Of a stretch of 64,000 nt of DNA, positions 9,930-19,241 are shown one piece after another. A program made the translations under genes and the position numbers. The notes below the pieces were generated by a model. The model worked only from the letters and a program-made list of their open reading frames with translations. It did not search any database and was not told the origin of the DNA. The stretch lies in NCBI RefSeq assembly GCF_016745425.1, contig NZ_JAERVK010000003.1, positions 276,370-340,369 on the forward strand. Direction: 5' to 3'. The stretch is from Candidatus Methylomicrobium oryzae (GTDB taxonomy: Bacteria > Pseudomonadota > Gammaproteobacteria > Methylococcales > Methylomonadaceae). Position 1 is the first letter of the stretch; each line of letters starts with the position of its first letter.

Positions 9930-10606
9930 AAGCGCCCCCTCTGATAAAGTACTGCCAACTTGGCCGGTTCGGCGCCGAAAAAATAGCGAAGGCGCAACGA
10001 CCACATCAGCAAGACCGTCTTCCATACCCCAAATGATTCCCAGCGGCGGCCGGAACTAGTGGCTTTTGCGGTGAGACAAATCGGCGGGCCGATAGTTTTC
10101 AACAATTTTGACAAGGCAATGTCTTCCATCAACGCGATTTCAGGGTAGCCTCCTACGCCGAAAAAAGCCTGCCGGGTCGCGAAAATCACCTGGTCGCCGG
10201 TCGCGATCCCGGTCAGCCGGGAGCGCCAGTTCATCATCCGGGCGATTACCTTCAGCATCACGGGCCGGCCTCGCAGGCGGATATCGAAACGCCCCCATTG
10301 TCCGCCCTCCGCCAGATGCTGCTCGATCAGCCCCAGTGCCGCATCCGGTAACGCCGTATCGGCGTGCAAAAAGAGCAGCACATCGCCTTTCGCCTGCTGG
10401 GCGCCTGCGTTCATTTGCAGGGCTCGGCCTTTGCGGGCGGAAATCACCCGGTCGGCCAATCCGGAGGCGATTCTTACCGTAGCGTCGGTACTGCCGCCGT
10501 CGGCGACGATAATTTCGGCCCGGTTACGCAGCGGCTGCAGGGCGGCCAGGCAGTGGGGCAGGGACTGAGACTCATTCAGTACCGGAATGATGATCGAAAA
10601 ATGCAT
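9917..10606 (-). CDS. Family 2 glycosyltransferase (TIGR04283-like)
   Basis: 229 residues. GT-A fold marks are FSIIIPVLNESQSL at the N-terminus, EIIVADGGSTDAT, and the DXD-like FLHADTALP near residue 95, followed by GDQVIFATRQAFFGVGGYPEI and the acidic LMEDIALSK. This is the pattern of TIGR04283 transferases, small GT2 enzymes often found beside phytoene/hydroxylase or lipid-modifying genes. Donor and acceptor cannot be read. It is translated into the fatty acid hydroxylase gene, which suggests joint action on a lipid, but that is inference. Confidence 0.85.
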   Translation of the reverse strand: MHFSIIIPVLNESQSLPHCLAALQPLRNRAEIIVADGGSTDATVRIASGLADRVISARKGRALQMNAGAQQAKGDVLLFLHADTALPDAALGLIEQHLAEGGQWGRFDIRLRGRPVMLKVIARMMNWRSRLTGIATGDQVIFATRQAFFGVGGYPEIALMEDIALSKLLKTIGPPICLTAKATSSGRRWESFGVWKTVLLMWSLRLRYFFGAEPAKLAVLYQRGRFWKR

Positions 10607-11019
10607 AAAGGGCTCAATATAAAAAAACGTCGATTGTCCGCTATTCCTGATAGGGATACAGGCATGAGTCGATTTTTATTCTGGCGTAAAGATTCAAGCG
10701 TTTATCCCCGCCTCTTTATCCGGATGTTATTAACTGGAAAGAAATTGACAGTTTCCCGAAGCCTGTCTATATTGCCTCGTCGTTTTTAAAAATAATGAGG
10801 CAATTGATTTTATTGTTTGACCGTTCCCCTAAGCAAACGGAAAAAGTAAAGGCTTGATATCCTCAAGGCGGCTGTTATTCGTTTGTTTATTAATTTAAGT
10901 TTGTGATTGATGGGCCGTTATGGACTTTGGGTTCAGGACGGTGAGGAAGTATTCCGCAAGGGACGCGCATCCGCGCAGGATTATCCGAGTTATTTATCAT
11001 GAATTGCAGGAGAATAAAC
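10607..11019. other. 413-bp intergenic region between divergent glycosyltransferase and aqpZ genes
   Basis: No convincing ORF. It contains a strong sigma-70-like promoter (listed separately) followed at once by an inverted repeat, then AT-rich DNA and the aqpZ ribosome-binding site AGGAG at about 11008-11012. The long leader may hold a small RNA or a regulatory 5' UTR. Confidence 0.5.
10745..10773 (+). promoter_or_regulatory. Strong sigma-70-type promoter with adjoining inverted repeat
   Basis: TTGACA at 10745-10750, a 17-bp spacer and TATATT at 10768-10773 make a near-consensus promoter about 245 bp before aqpZ. An inverted repeat begins within the -10 box: ATTGCCTCGT at 10771-10780 and ATGAGGCAAT at 10795-10804 (9 of 10 pairs), which could be an operator or the start of an RNA hairpin. 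Confidence 0.6.
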
Positions 11020-11709
11020 ATGAAGCAAATAGGCGCCGAATTTTTGGGAACTTTCTGGTTGGTTTTGGGCGGATGCGGCAGCGCAGTATTGGCGGCCGCG
11101 TTTCCGAATGTGGGCATCGGATTGCTGGGGGTTGCGTTTGCTTTCGGGCTTACGGTTTTGACAATGGCGTATGCGATCGGCCATGTTTCCGGTTGCCATC
11201 TGAATCCCGCCGTCTCTATCGGTTTATGGGCCGGCGGGCGTTTTCCGGCGAATAAACTGTTACCTTATATTCTGGCTCAGGTGGCCGGAGGACTGGTCGG
11301 CGGCGGCATCCTCTATCTGATCGCCAGCGGCAAAGCGGGTTTCGATGCCGCGGCCGGTTTCGCGGCTAACGGCTATGGCGAGCATTCGCCCGGCGGTTAT
11401 TCTCTGGGCGCCGCGTTAGTGACCGAAGTCGTGATGACCATGATGTTTATACTGATCATTCTCGGCGCCACCGATCGCCGCGCGCCGCAAGGTTTTGCCC
11501 CTGTCGCGATAGGTTTGGGCCTGACTCTGATACATCTGATCAGCATACCGGTCACCAACACCTCGGTCAATCCCGCCAGAAGCCTTGGCGTCGCGGTTTA
11601 TGCCGGCGATTGGGCACTCGGACAGGTTTGGCTGTTCTGGGTCGCTCCGATTGCGGGCGCGCTTTTCGGGGCCTACATTTATAAGTTCCTAGCCGAAGCG
11701 ACGGATTAA
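11020..11709 (+). CDS. aqpZ: Aquaporin Z
   Basis: Water channel of the inner membrane, 229 residues with six helices and two half-helices. Both NPA motifs are present: [11 protein letters not shown] near residue 63 and [11 protein letters not shown] near 186. The selectivity-filter context [11 protein letters not shown] fits water-selective AqpZ rather than GlpF. The ATG at 11020 is preceded by AGGAG and starts [15 protein letters not shown]; an upstream in-frame ATG at 10999 lacks a ribosome site. Followed by a hairpin at 11774-11810. Confidence 0.95.
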   Translation: MKQIGAEFLGTFWLVLGGCGSAVLAAAFPNVGIGLLGVAFAFGLTVLTMAYAIGHVSGCHLNPAVSIGLWAGGRFPANKLLPYILAQVAGGLVGGGILYLIASGKAGFDAAAGFAANGYGEHSPGGYSLGAALVTEVVMTMMFILIILGATDRRAPQGFAPVAIGLGLTLIHLISIPVTNTSVNPARSLGVAVYAGDWALGQVWLFWVAPIAGALFGAYIYKFLAEATD

Positions 11710-11773
11710 AAAACCAACGACGCCGGGTTTCTAAAAAAATTATAAAAATCGTTCATTTGAATCGGCATCCGAG

Positions 11774-11810
11774 CTTCTCGACCTTTGTTAGAAGGAAAGG
11801 CTTCGAGAAG
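11774..11810. other. Stem-loop between aqpZ and patatin-like gene
   Basis: CTTCTCGA at 11774-11781 pairs with TCGAGAAG at 11803-11810, and CCTTT at 11782-11786 with AAAGG at 11796-11800. No T-run follows, so it is either part of the 5' UTR of the next gene or a non-canonical terminator of aqpZ. Confidence 0.4.
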
Positions 11811-11854
11811 TTCCGGCACGCAGATAACAGGGCCATCACACACAGGGGGACGGC

Positions 11855-14056
11855 ATGGCAGAAGCACAATCCGCAACCAGTTTTGCGCAAGTTCAGCAGG
11901 AAGAACTGGAAGTCATCAAAAACCAGCGGCTGAACCGGGGCGATATTCGGGAAGCCCATGAAGCCAGGCGCCTTACCGGGCTGGCGATCAGCGGCGGCGG
12001 TATCCGTTCCGCTTCGTTCGCGTTGGGTGTTTTGCAGGGTTTGAACAAATACAATATCTTGCGTCGGGTGGATTATTTATCGACCGTTTCGGGCGGCGGC
12101 TATATCGGCTCCTCGCTGACCTGGTTCAATTACCAGAATAAAAAGAAAGGCGCGTCCTGGACTTTTCCGTTTGCTTCCGATGCGCTCCATTCGCCGCTGA
12201 ATTTCCTGAGGCAGAACGGCAATTATCTGCTGCCGAGCGGCCTCTCGGCCTTGTCGCTGCTGGGCGTCCTGCTGCGTAATATCACGCTGGCGTCTTCGGT
12301 TTATCTCGCGGTGATCGTCAGCCTCTTTTATCTTTTCGTCAACCTCCGTCTGTTCGTGCCGCAACCCTGGATGCTGCCGTTTACAAACGGCTGGCAGCCG
12401 GCCTCCTTTTTCACCCAAGCCGCGCTGGCCATGGTGCTGGTCTTCGGGATCACCAGTTTTTTGTATGCCTGGATGACTTGGCGGAAGTTAGGGACGGAGC
12501 AGCGCGGGTATCGCGGGCGTTTCTGGTTTCAGCGCGTGCAGGGCAAGATCATTTTGCTGGCGCTTGCATTCTGGGTATTGGCGTTGCTGCCGGAAATCAA
12601 CCAATTCGTCAGCGATAAACTGCGCGGAATGGAATATATGACCACTTCCTTTCCGGCGCTGCTCGGCATGATCGGATCGGTTTACGAATTTTTCCAGCAG
12701 CAAAAGGGCAATCAGGCCGGCAAAGGCGCAATGACGGAGATTCGTATTCTGCTGACCTCGGCATTGTTGATCTTCGGCATTATGGCGGTCGGTTATAAAT
12801 TCGCGCTGGATTGGGATCAATCGGACATGCAGTGGCTTTACGGATTGGTGATCGCCGGCGTCGTCCTGACCGGATGGTTTGTCAACCTGAATCTGTTCGG
12901 CATCGGACGGATGGATCGCGACCGCCTGATGGAAGCCTTTCTGCCGAATCCGCAAGCGGTGAACAATACGCGTTGGGAACTGGCGACCGAAGCCGATGTG
13001 GCTTTTTTTACCCAAGTTTCCGGACCCGATCAATGGGGGCCTTACCACATCATCAATACCAATGCCGTTCTGGTCGATTCTCCCAATGCCAAATACCGGG
13101 GCCGCGCCGGGGACAATTTCATCATGTCCCATCTGTATTGCGGCGGCGACGCGGTCGGTTTTTATCCGATGGAAGCGCTGTCCGACGGCGAAATGACCCT
13201 CGCGACGGCAGTGTCGATTTCGGGCGCCGCGTTGAATCCGAACGCCGCCAACTCCGGACAGGGCACCACCCGCAACCGCCTGGTTTCGTTTCTGCTGACG
13301 TTTTTCAATATCCGGCTGGGCTTCTGGATACAGAATCCGGCGGTGACCGGTTGGCGGAAAATCCTGTCGGATATGAACAGGCGCCCCAACTTTTTCTATC
13401 CGGGCTTTTTTCAGGGCTTATTGGGACAGGACCTCAGGGAAAACGTGGGCTATCTGGAGCTGACCGACGGCGGCCATTTCGACAATACCGGGCTGTATGA
13501 ATTGATCAGAAGGCGCGTCGACACCCTCTATTTTTCTTCGGCCGGCGCGGACCCGAATTTCACTCTGGACGATATCGGCAGTTTGCTGGTGCGGATCCAG
13601 GTCGACTTCGACGTCACGGTTACTTTCAATGACGAGCTGGAAAGCCTGATGCCGGGGTCGGACGGGGAAAGCGTGTACGCGAAGCGCTTCGGCTTTTCGA
13701 GAATGGGCTTCGACCGGGGAACGATCCATTACCCGGCCAGCGCCACGGAGCCCGCCAAAAAGGGCACCCTGTATATCGTCAGGGCGACGCTGGCCAAGGA
13801 TTTGCCGGCGGAAATCTACAGTTACCGCGCCCAGCATGAGGAGTTTCCGAATCAGTCCACGAACGACCAGTTCTTTGACGAGGTTCAGGTCGAGGCTTAT
13901 CGGGAGTTGGGGCTCCGGCTGACCGCGCAGATGTGCAGCGCGCTGTCGCTTTCCAGCGAAGAAATTACGCAGGTTTCGGAGATCTTCGCGGAAACGGCGC
14001 AAGAAGAAACCGTCGAAGGGGTACAGGAAGACGTCGAAGGCGTGCCGGAAGTGTAA
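11855..14056 (+). CDS. Membrane-spanning patatin-like phospholipase
   Basis: 733 residues. An N-terminal half-domain carries the oxyanion motif SGGGIRSASFALG (near residue 48) and the nucleophile segment STVSGGGYIG with Ser79. About residues 120-350 contain four to six hydrophobic helices. The catalytic aspartate is in LTDGGHFDNTGLYE (Asp538), so the Ser-Asp dyad is split by the membrane region. The tail is acidic (EETVEGVQEDVEG). Patatin-like enzymes hydrolyse acyl esters of lipids; the role here is unknown. The start has AGGGGGA upstream. Convergent with the PepSY gene. Confidence 0.82.
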   Translation: MAEAQSATSFAQVQQEELEVIKNQRLNRGDIREAHEARRLTGLAISGGGIRSASFALGVLQGLNKYNILRRVDYLSTVSGGGYIGSSLTWFNYQNKKKGASWTFPFASDALHSPLNFLRQNGNYLLPSGLSALSLLGVLLRNITLASSVYLAVIVSLFYLFVNLRLFVPQPWMLPFTNGWQPASFFTQAALAMVLVFGITSFLYAWMTWRKLGTEQRGYRGRFWFQRVQGKIILLALAFWVLALLPEINQFVSDKLRGMEYMTTSFPALLGMIGSVYEFFQQQKGNQAGKGAMTEIRILLTSALLIFGIMAVGYKFALDWDQSDMQWLYGLVIAGVVLTGWFVNLNLFGIGRMDRDRLMEAFLPNPQAVNNTRWELATEADVAFFTQVSGPDQWGPYHIINTNAVLVDSPNAKYRGRAGDNFIMSHLYCGGDAVGFYPMEALSDGEMTLATAVSISGAALNPNAANSGQGTTRNRLVSFLLTFFNIRLGFWIQNPAVTGWRKILSDMNRRPNFFYPGFFQGLLGQDLRENVGYLELTDGGHFDNTGLYELIRRRVDTLYFSSAGADPNFTLDDIGSLLVRIQVDFDVTVTFNDELESLMPGSDGESVYAKRFGFSRMGFDRGTIHYPASATEPAKKGTLYIVRATLAKDLPAEIYSYRAQHEEFPNQSTNDQFFDEVQVEAYRELGLRLTAQMCSALSLSSEEITQVSEIFAETAQEETVEGVQEDVEGVPEV

Positions 14057-14120
14057 CGCATCTGCGTTGCGCTTTCATGCCGTAATGTCTTCCGAGAGCC
14101 GATTTCCCGGCCGCCGACGG

Positions 14121-15410
14121 TTACCGGCTCAGTTTTTGCCACCACGCAACGGCTTGCGGCAGGGCTTTTCGCCCGGATTCAGCGGTCAGCCGCCCGAGCG
14201 CAAGGCCCAAGCGCCAAGCCAGGGCGAGGATCCGGTAACCGGCTTTTTTCAGAGGCGTAAAATCGACCGCGCGATCCCGAAGCACGCCGCGCCGGCACAG
14301 CCATCGGAACAGACCGCTCAGGTACAGAAAAAACAGTGCCTGTCCGGCCAAAAACCAGAGCAACCGTCCCGAGGCGCCCACGGCCTCGCCCGAATGCAGC
14401 GGCCATAGCCAAGCCGCCGCGATTTGTCCGGCCGTAAATCGGGCCGGATCGCGCACCTCCAGAATGTGGCCGCTCCAGCGGTCTACCCACACGGTGGTGA
14501 AAGGATGGCGCTGATTGATTTCGCCGTCCTGGCGAAAATGGATTTCAAACACCCCGCTGTCGCCGATCGGCGTGCTGATCTGCCGCAATTCGGCATTCGG
14601 GAACGGCGCACGGGCAATGAACTCGGCGCCTTCCAGGCCGAGTGGATGATCGTTCGGCACGGCGGTGCTGACGATCGCGCCGTTCGTTTCGCCGTGCCCC
14701 ATTCCGGCCTCGCCGGTCAGCGTCTCCACCAGCTTTGGGTAAGAGAGCAAAAAGCCGGTGCCGGCCAGCATGATGATTGCTACGGCGCTCAGAAAACCGG
14801 TGATCCGGTGTAAATCGGTCGCGAAACGCAGCAGGCCAGCTTGCCTCCGTATCGTCAGCGCTTTGCGTAGCCCCTTTAGGCCGGGCCACCACAAATACAG
14901 CCCGCTGCATGCCGAAAGCATCAACAGCAGCCCCAAACTTCCCACCGTTTTCCGCCCGGTCAGGCCGAGCAGCAGATGACTGTGCAAATCCAGGAACCAA
15001 GTCGTAAAGGTCGAGCCCCAGAAGCGGCTCGCGACGACCTCAGCGGTGTAGGGATTGACCGACACCATCAAGGGAGCGTACCACTCGAAATACGTTTCGC
15101 GCGGTTTTTCGAACCAGGCGGTAATCATCCCGTGCGGGGATCTCGGCATTTCGAGCGTCCAAGCGCCGTGACGGTCCGGATGCACTGCGCGCACCGCCGC
15201 CAAGATCTTGTCCAGCGATTGGTAACCGCCTTCGGGACGGTCGACCACCAGGCGTGGATTCAGCAGTTCGTCGATATCTTCCCGGTAAATGTTGAAACTG
15301 CCGGTCAGGCCCAGCAGGGCAAACAAAAAACCGGCGCCGAGCGCCAGCAGCAGATGCAGTTTGAGCCAGGCGGCCCGCCCGCGCCGGGCCTTGATGATCG
15401 CATGGGTCAT
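14121..15410 (-). CDS. PepSY-associated transmembrane protein (PiuB-like)
   Basis: 429 residues. The N-terminal helix (LHLLLALGAGFLFALLGLTG) is followed by a PepSY-type segment (YQSLDKILAAVRAVHPD), further helices near 150, 190 and 350, and conserved histidines (LDLHSHLLLG, ATDLHRITGF, WPLHSG). The family is commonly next to TonB siderophore receptors and is thought to take part in iron uptake or ferric-siderophore reduction; no receptor gene is in this window. Start MTHAIIKARRGRAAWLKLH is the typical basic pre-helix sequence. Confidence 0.83.
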   Translation of the reverse strand: MTHAIIKARRGRAAWLKLHLLLALGAGFLFALLGLTGSFNIYREDIDELLNPRLVVDRPEGGYQSLDKILAAVRAVHPDRHGAWTLEMPRSPHGMITAWFEKPRETYFEWYAPLMVSVNPYTAEVVASRFWGSTFTTWFLDLHSHLLLGLTGRKTVGSLGLLLMLSACSGLYLWWPGLKGLRKALTIRRQAGLLRFATDLHRITGFLSAVAIIMLAGTGFLLSYPKLVETLTGEAGMGHGETNGAIVSTAVPNDHPLGLEGAEFIARAPFPNAELRQISTPIGDSGVFEIHFRQDGEINQRHPFTTVWVDRWSGHILEVRDPARFTAGQIAAAWLWPLHSGEAVGASGRLLWFLAGQALFFLYLSGLFRWLCRRGVLRDRAVDFTPLKKAGYRILALAWRLGLALGRLTAESGRKALPQAVAWWQKLSR

Positions 15411-15479
15411 TCGAGAACGGAAGATTCGAAAAAACTCGAATTATCCCACGGATCGGCATTTCCTGTCAGGCACGCCGCA

Positions 15480-16013
15480 TCAATTGTGTGCAGCCAGCGG
15501 GTGGGGCTGGGCATGCTCTTGGGAGATCACTTCTTCAGGCGACGGCCGACCTTCGAGGGCGCGCTTTATAGCCAGTTTGACGGCTTCGTAATTCCAGTCC
15601 TGAATTTTGGTGTTATCGGTAGCGTCCCAGTGAATGAAAACGCCTACGCAGATAAATACATGCGTCGCCTCGGCCAACGGAATGATCCCTTCTTTGACGC
15701 AGTCGGCGACCGCCATTGCGACCCCTCTTTGCGCCGGACCGAACATCTGCTCCGCCTGCCGCCCGTTGGTGATTTCCACCTTGTTGAACATGACTGTCGG
15801 GGGCTTGGTCATCAAGTTGGGCGCTATTAGCGCCAGCAGTGCGTTGTCGCCACGCTTCTGGTTGGTCAGTGCGTTGCAAAAAGCAAATTCCGCAGCGCTA
15901 CCGCGTGGCCCCATGATCAGATCGATATGTGCCACTTCGTTGCCTTCTCCAACCAGCGCTTCACCGACCAGTACATGATCTATTTTGGGTTTGGGGATAT
16001 TCATATTCGGCAT
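15480..16013 (-). CDS. fae: Formaldehyde-activating enzyme (tetrahydromethanopterin hydro-lyase)
   Basis: Condenses formaldehyde with tetrahydromethanopterin to methylene-H4MPT, the entry of formaldehyde oxidation in methylotrophs. 177 residues, close to the known Fae (about 170). It carries the conserved block [21 protein letters not shown], including the histidine held to be the general acid, then [29 protein letters not shown] and VGVFIHWDA. It begins 14 bp after the rhodanese gene on the same strand, so the two are probably one transcript. Methylotrophs often have several fae-like genes; this copy looks catalytically complete. Confidence 0.95.
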   Translation of the reverse strand: MPNMNIPKPKIDHVLVGEALVGEGNEVAHIDLIMGPRGSAAEFAFCNALTNQKRGDNALLALIAPNLMTKPPTVMFNKVEITNGRQAEQMFGPAQRGVAMAVADCVKEGIIPLAEATHVFICVGVFIHWDATDNTKIQDWNYEAVKLAIKRALEGRPSPEEVISQEHAQPHPLAAHN

Positions 16014-16027
16014 GATATTTCTCCCGA

Positions 16028-16375
16028 TTAGGTGTAACTATGGGATTCAATGGGATAGCCGGCATTCGCCCAGTCTTCCATGCCGCCTTCGAACGCGGAG
16101 ACTTGCGAATAACCGGCCGCGGTCAGCCGATTGGCCGCCTCTTTCGAGGCATTGCAATGGAAGCCGGCGCAATAGGTGACGATCGGGCGATCCTTGCCTT
16201 GCGGTCCGGCCAGCGTGGCCACTTTTTGTAGAAACTCGCTTCCGGATACCGGCGCATTTTGCGAGTCCGGAATATGGGCTTTCCGGAAAGCATCTTCCGA
16301 GAGAACGTTCAGCAGCAGAAAATCTTCCCGATTATCCTGCATATTTTTCAATTCGTTTCGTGTCAGGATGTTCAT
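16028..16375 (-). CDS. Single-domain rhodanese-like protein
   Basis: 115 residues from the ATG at 16375, which has a full AGGAGGTGA ribosome site six bases upstream; a GTG nine bases earlier lies inside that site and is rejected. Rhodanese fold: [21 protein letters not shown], active loop [11 protein letters not shown] with the cysteine that would carry persulfide, and [17 protein letters not shown] at the end. Such proteins transfer sulfane sulfur to thiols or cyanide. Located immediately upstream of fae on the same strand; why a sulfurtransferase should be expressed with a formaldehyde enzyme is not known. Confidence 0.88.
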   Translation of the reverse strand: MNILTRNELKNMQDNREDFLLLNVLSEDAFRKAHIPDSQNAPVSGSEFLQKVATLAGPQGKDRPIVTYCAGFHCNASKEAANRLTAAGYSQVSAFEGGMEDWANAGYPIESHSYT

Positions 16376-16904
16376 GTTATTCACCTCCTAACGGATTAAA
16401 CTCAATAGGTAATAATTTGCCGCCTGATACTGCGAGGCAAATCTGGCGGCGACTTTTGCCGGATTTTTTCCAGCTCTATTCGATTAGAGGCCATGTGCCG
16501 GAAATATATCCCGGCGGCGTGCTGGACCGGTCCACAGGCTGGTGAGGGAAATACGGGGGGCAATGCCTAAGTTAAGGTATTACGTAGGCCGGATAAGCGC
16601 AGTGCACTTGTGCCCTCTGGGAAATACGGCGATTGCGTGGTGGATGCGCTGCGCTTATCCACCCTACTGCCCATTCACTTAACGGCATTGAGGTGGCAGG
16701 GTGGACAACGCCAAGCTGTTCACCCTTTTGATTTACCGGAGGAGGCTAATGATGACGGAATCGGATGAGATGGTTTTTTCGGCAAGCGAATATCCCAAAC
16801 CGAACCGCCTGCAAGTTTATCTATAGTCCGGTTTTTTAAGTTCTTAGGAGGGAATCTTTGAAAGCCGGCGGAGTTCAGAATGCCTTCTCTTTCAGGGCCT
16901 ATCT
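16376..16904. other. 529-bp intergenic region with palindromic repeat
   Basis: No supported gene. It holds the ribosome site and presumably the promoter of the rhodanese-fae pair, and a large palindrome at 16584-16667 (listed separately). The rest is unremarkable. Confidence 0.5.
16584..16667. repeat. REP-like palindrome, GGATAAGCGCAG family
   Basis: GGATAAGCGCAG at 16591-16602 is perfectly inverted as CTGCGCTTATCC at 16649-16660; GTAGG/CCTAC extends it outside. Intergenic palindromes of this type occur as dispersed repeats in many proteobacterial genomes. Confidence 0.6.
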
Positions 16905-17384
16905 TTAAAGCCCGAGTTCGCTGAGCCCCGGATGATCGTCCGGGCGGCGGCCCTGCGGCCAATGGAACTTGCGTTCCGATGCCTGTATCGGCAAGTCGTT
17001 GATGCTGGCATAACGGCGGCGCATCAGGCCGTTCTCGTCGAATTCCCAGTTCTCGTTGCCGTAGGAACGGAACCATTCGTTCTGCCGGTTATGCCACTCG
17101 TAGGCAAAACGGACCGCGATCCGGTTGCCTTCGAAAGCCCATAATTCCTTGATCAGCCGGTACTCCAGTTCGGTCTGCCATTTACGGGTCAGGAACTCGA
17201 TGATCTGCTCGCGGCCGACCGGGAATTCGGCGCGGTTGCGCCAGCGGCTGTCGGCGGTGTAGGCCAACGCGACCCGTTCGGGATCGCGGTTGTTCCAGGC
17301 GTCTTCCGCCATCCGGACTTTCTGCGTGGCGGTTTCACGGGTAAACGGGGGAAAGGGCGGTCGCGGTTCGTGAATAATGGTCAT
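16905..17384 (-). CDS. DUF1348 / NTF2-like superfamily protein
   Basis: 159 residues. Recognised by [28 protein letters not shown] at the N-terminus, then [30 protein letters not shown], and the aromatic-rich [21 protein letters not shown], all typical of DUF1348. The fold is the NTF2-like cone; function unknown, though family members are usually small stand-alone cytoplasmic proteins. A ribosome site (AGGAG) is just upstream of the ATG. Neighbours give no clue. Confidence 0.85.
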   Translation of the reverse strand: MTIIHEPRPPFPPFTRETATQKVRMAEDAWNNRDPERVALAYTADSRWRNRAEFPVGREQIIEFLTRKWQTELEYRLIKELWAFEGNRIAVRFAYEWHNRQNEWFRSYGNENWEFDENGLMRRRYASINDLPIQASERKFHWPQGRRPDDHPGLSELGL

Positions 17385-17786
17385 GGAAAAAAACTCCTGA
17401 ATGAGGGATTAAGGCTGAAGACCTGCCAGGTTTTAAAAATCCGGCAGGTCTATGATATTGGAAAAGTCCGTAGATGGGTACGACTACAAAGGCGCAGGCG
17501 TTACGACACCCATGGATGGGGGAGGTAGATCGCGTCGGGAACAAGCGATCGAGGGCAACGCAGGGAGCAGTTGCCGGGAGGCGCCAGCCGAAACCCATCG
17601 CAACAGAATTGTAGGATGCGCTTCAAGGTATCGTTCGCGATCGATGCGCCTCCTTACGTCGGCACATCCTACACGTTTCGACGAAAAACGTGAATGGCTG
17701 AAATGAGCTGATTTCCCTCCGGATAATTTCGAATCGATTCCAGAGATTCGGGTATTTTCAATATCTTCGTCAAACCGGTATTCAGG
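17385..17786. other. 402-bp intergenic region with three dispersed repeats
   Basis: Contains a hairpin with AGACCTGCC at 17419-17427 and GGCAGGTCT at 17443-17451; a unit of the GATCGCGT..GCGATCGA family at about 17527-17552; and a GTAGGATG..GCACATCCTAC palindrome at 17611-17672. No gene is seen. It separates the DUF1348 gene from the end of the nuo operon. Confidence 0.55.
17611..17672. repeat. REP-like palindrome, GTAGGATG..CATCCTAC family (copy 1)
   Basis: Begins GTAGGATGCG and ends GCACATCCTAC, with an inner CGATGCGCCTCCTTAC. The same right half is found at 22748-22778 inside the nuo operon. Confidence 0.6.
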
Positions 17787-19241
17787 CTATTTGCCGAACG
17801 AACCCGCTAGGGCGTGAATGTATGGGATCAAGTCGCCGGGGAAAACCCCGAACCATACCAGCAGCAGGCTCAGCACGACAAGCGTTACGGCGGACTGCAG
17901 ACCGACGAATTTTTCTTCGGATTCGGGTTCGATTTTCTCGACCTCCATCGCCATCGCCAGAATGATCCTCAGATAATAAAAAATCCCCAGTCCGCTGCCG
18001 ACGATTATTGCAGTCAGCAGCCCCCAAAAACCGCCGTCCGCACCGCTGGTAAAAACATAGAATTTACCGATGAAACCGGCGGTCAGCGGAATGCCGGCCA
18101 GCGACAGCAGCATCAGTGTGAACGTACCGGCCAGATAAGGGCGGCGCCAGAACAAACCGCGAAACAGGGCCATATCGGCGGCCTCCAACTGCGCCGAAGA
18201 AAGCATCGACACGACGCCGAAAGCGCCGAGAGTCGTAATGAAATAGGCGGCCAGATAAAAAGTCACCGATTCCGCGACCAGCGGTTTCGCAATCGCGGCG
18301 CCGGCGATAAACGCGACCAGGAGATAGCCCATGTGGGCGATCGAAGAATAGGCCAGTAGCCGTTTGACATTCGTTTGCAGCAGCGCCAAAAGATTGCCTG
18401 CCAGGATCGAAAGAACCGCGATCAGGCTTAACACCGGCCGGAGCGGCGCGAAACCGTAACCGCCGGTTTCGACGAACAGGCGCAGCAGCAGCGCGAAGAC
18501 GGCGCCCTTCGAAACGGTCGCGATAAAGGCGGTGACCGGCGCCGGCGCACCTTCGTAAACGTCGGGCGTCCATAAATGAAAAGGCGCCAGCGACAGTTTG
18601 AAGCCGAGCCCGGCCACGATCAGCACGACCCCGCTGACCATGACGGCATTCATCGCGGGTTCAGACGCGATAAATCGGCCTAGGCCACCGAAGCTCAGTT
18701 CCCCGCTCTCGGCATAGAGAAAGGCGATTCCCATCAGCATAAAGGCGGAGGATGTGCCGGACAATATCAGATATTTGACCGCCGCTTCGAGCGAGCGCCT
18801 TTGCTCGACCGGATAGCCGATCAGCGTGAACAGGGAAATGCTGAGCGTTTCCAGCCCCAGGAAAAGAGAGGCGAAATGGCTGCTGGCGGCCAGCACCGAG
18901 CCGCCGAGCAGTGCGGTGCCGAGCAGAATCGGAAGTTCTTCGTTCTGGCCTTCGCGTTCCTTGAAATAGTCATGGCACAAGCCCAGCACCGCGAGACCCG
19001 CCAACAGCAGCAGTGCAATAAAGAACAGCGCATAATCGTCCATGCGCAGTAATTCTGTCACTTGAACCGGCGCCCGATGACTGGCAGGAGCAAGCGACAG
19101 CAGCGATAGGACGATGCCGCCGCCGACGAGTCCGTTGACCAGTGCAAAATTCCGCCGAATCGCGATCGCGAGCATCGCGGCGACGGCCGTGGCGGTCATC
19201 ATCAGGAAAGGCAGCAGGGCGATCAGCGCGTCGGAATGCAT
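17787..19241 (-). CDS. nuoN: NADH-quinone oxidoreductase subunit N
   Basis: Antiporter-like proton-pumping subunit in the membrane arm of complex I. 484 residues from the ATG at 19241 (MHSDALIALLPFLMM); the stop of nuoM overlaps it as TAATG. About 14 membrane helices, with the conserved lysine-bearing SKGAVFALLLR and the FKLSLAPFHLWTPDVYEGAP loop of the Mrp/NuoLMN family. Last gene of the operon. A weak inverted repeat (CGAATC/GATTCG) lies downstream near 17740. Confidence 0.94.
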   Translation of the reverse strand: MHSDALIALLPFLMMTATAVAAMLAIAIRRNFALVNGLVGGGIVLSLLSLAPASHRAPVQVTELLRMDDYALFFIALLLLAGLAVLGLCHDYFKEREGQNEELPILLGTALLGGSVLAASSHFASLFLGLETLSISLFTLIGYPVEQRRSLEAAVKYLILSGTSSAFMLMGIAFLYAESGELSFGGLGRFIASEPAMNAVMVSGVVLIVAGLGFKLSLAPFHLWTPDVYEGAPAPVTAFIATVSKGAVFALLLRLFVETGGYGFAPLRPVLSLIAVLSILAGNLLALLQTNVKRLLAYSSIAHMGYLLVAFIAGAAIAKPLVAESVTFYLAAYFITTLGAFGVVSMLSSAQLEAADMALFRGLFWRRPYLAGTFTLMLLSLAGIPLTAGFIGKFYVFTSGADGGFWGLLTAIIVGSGLGIFYYLRIILAMAMEVEKIEPESEEKFVGLQSAVTLVVLSLLLVWFGVFPGDLIPYIHALAGSFGK

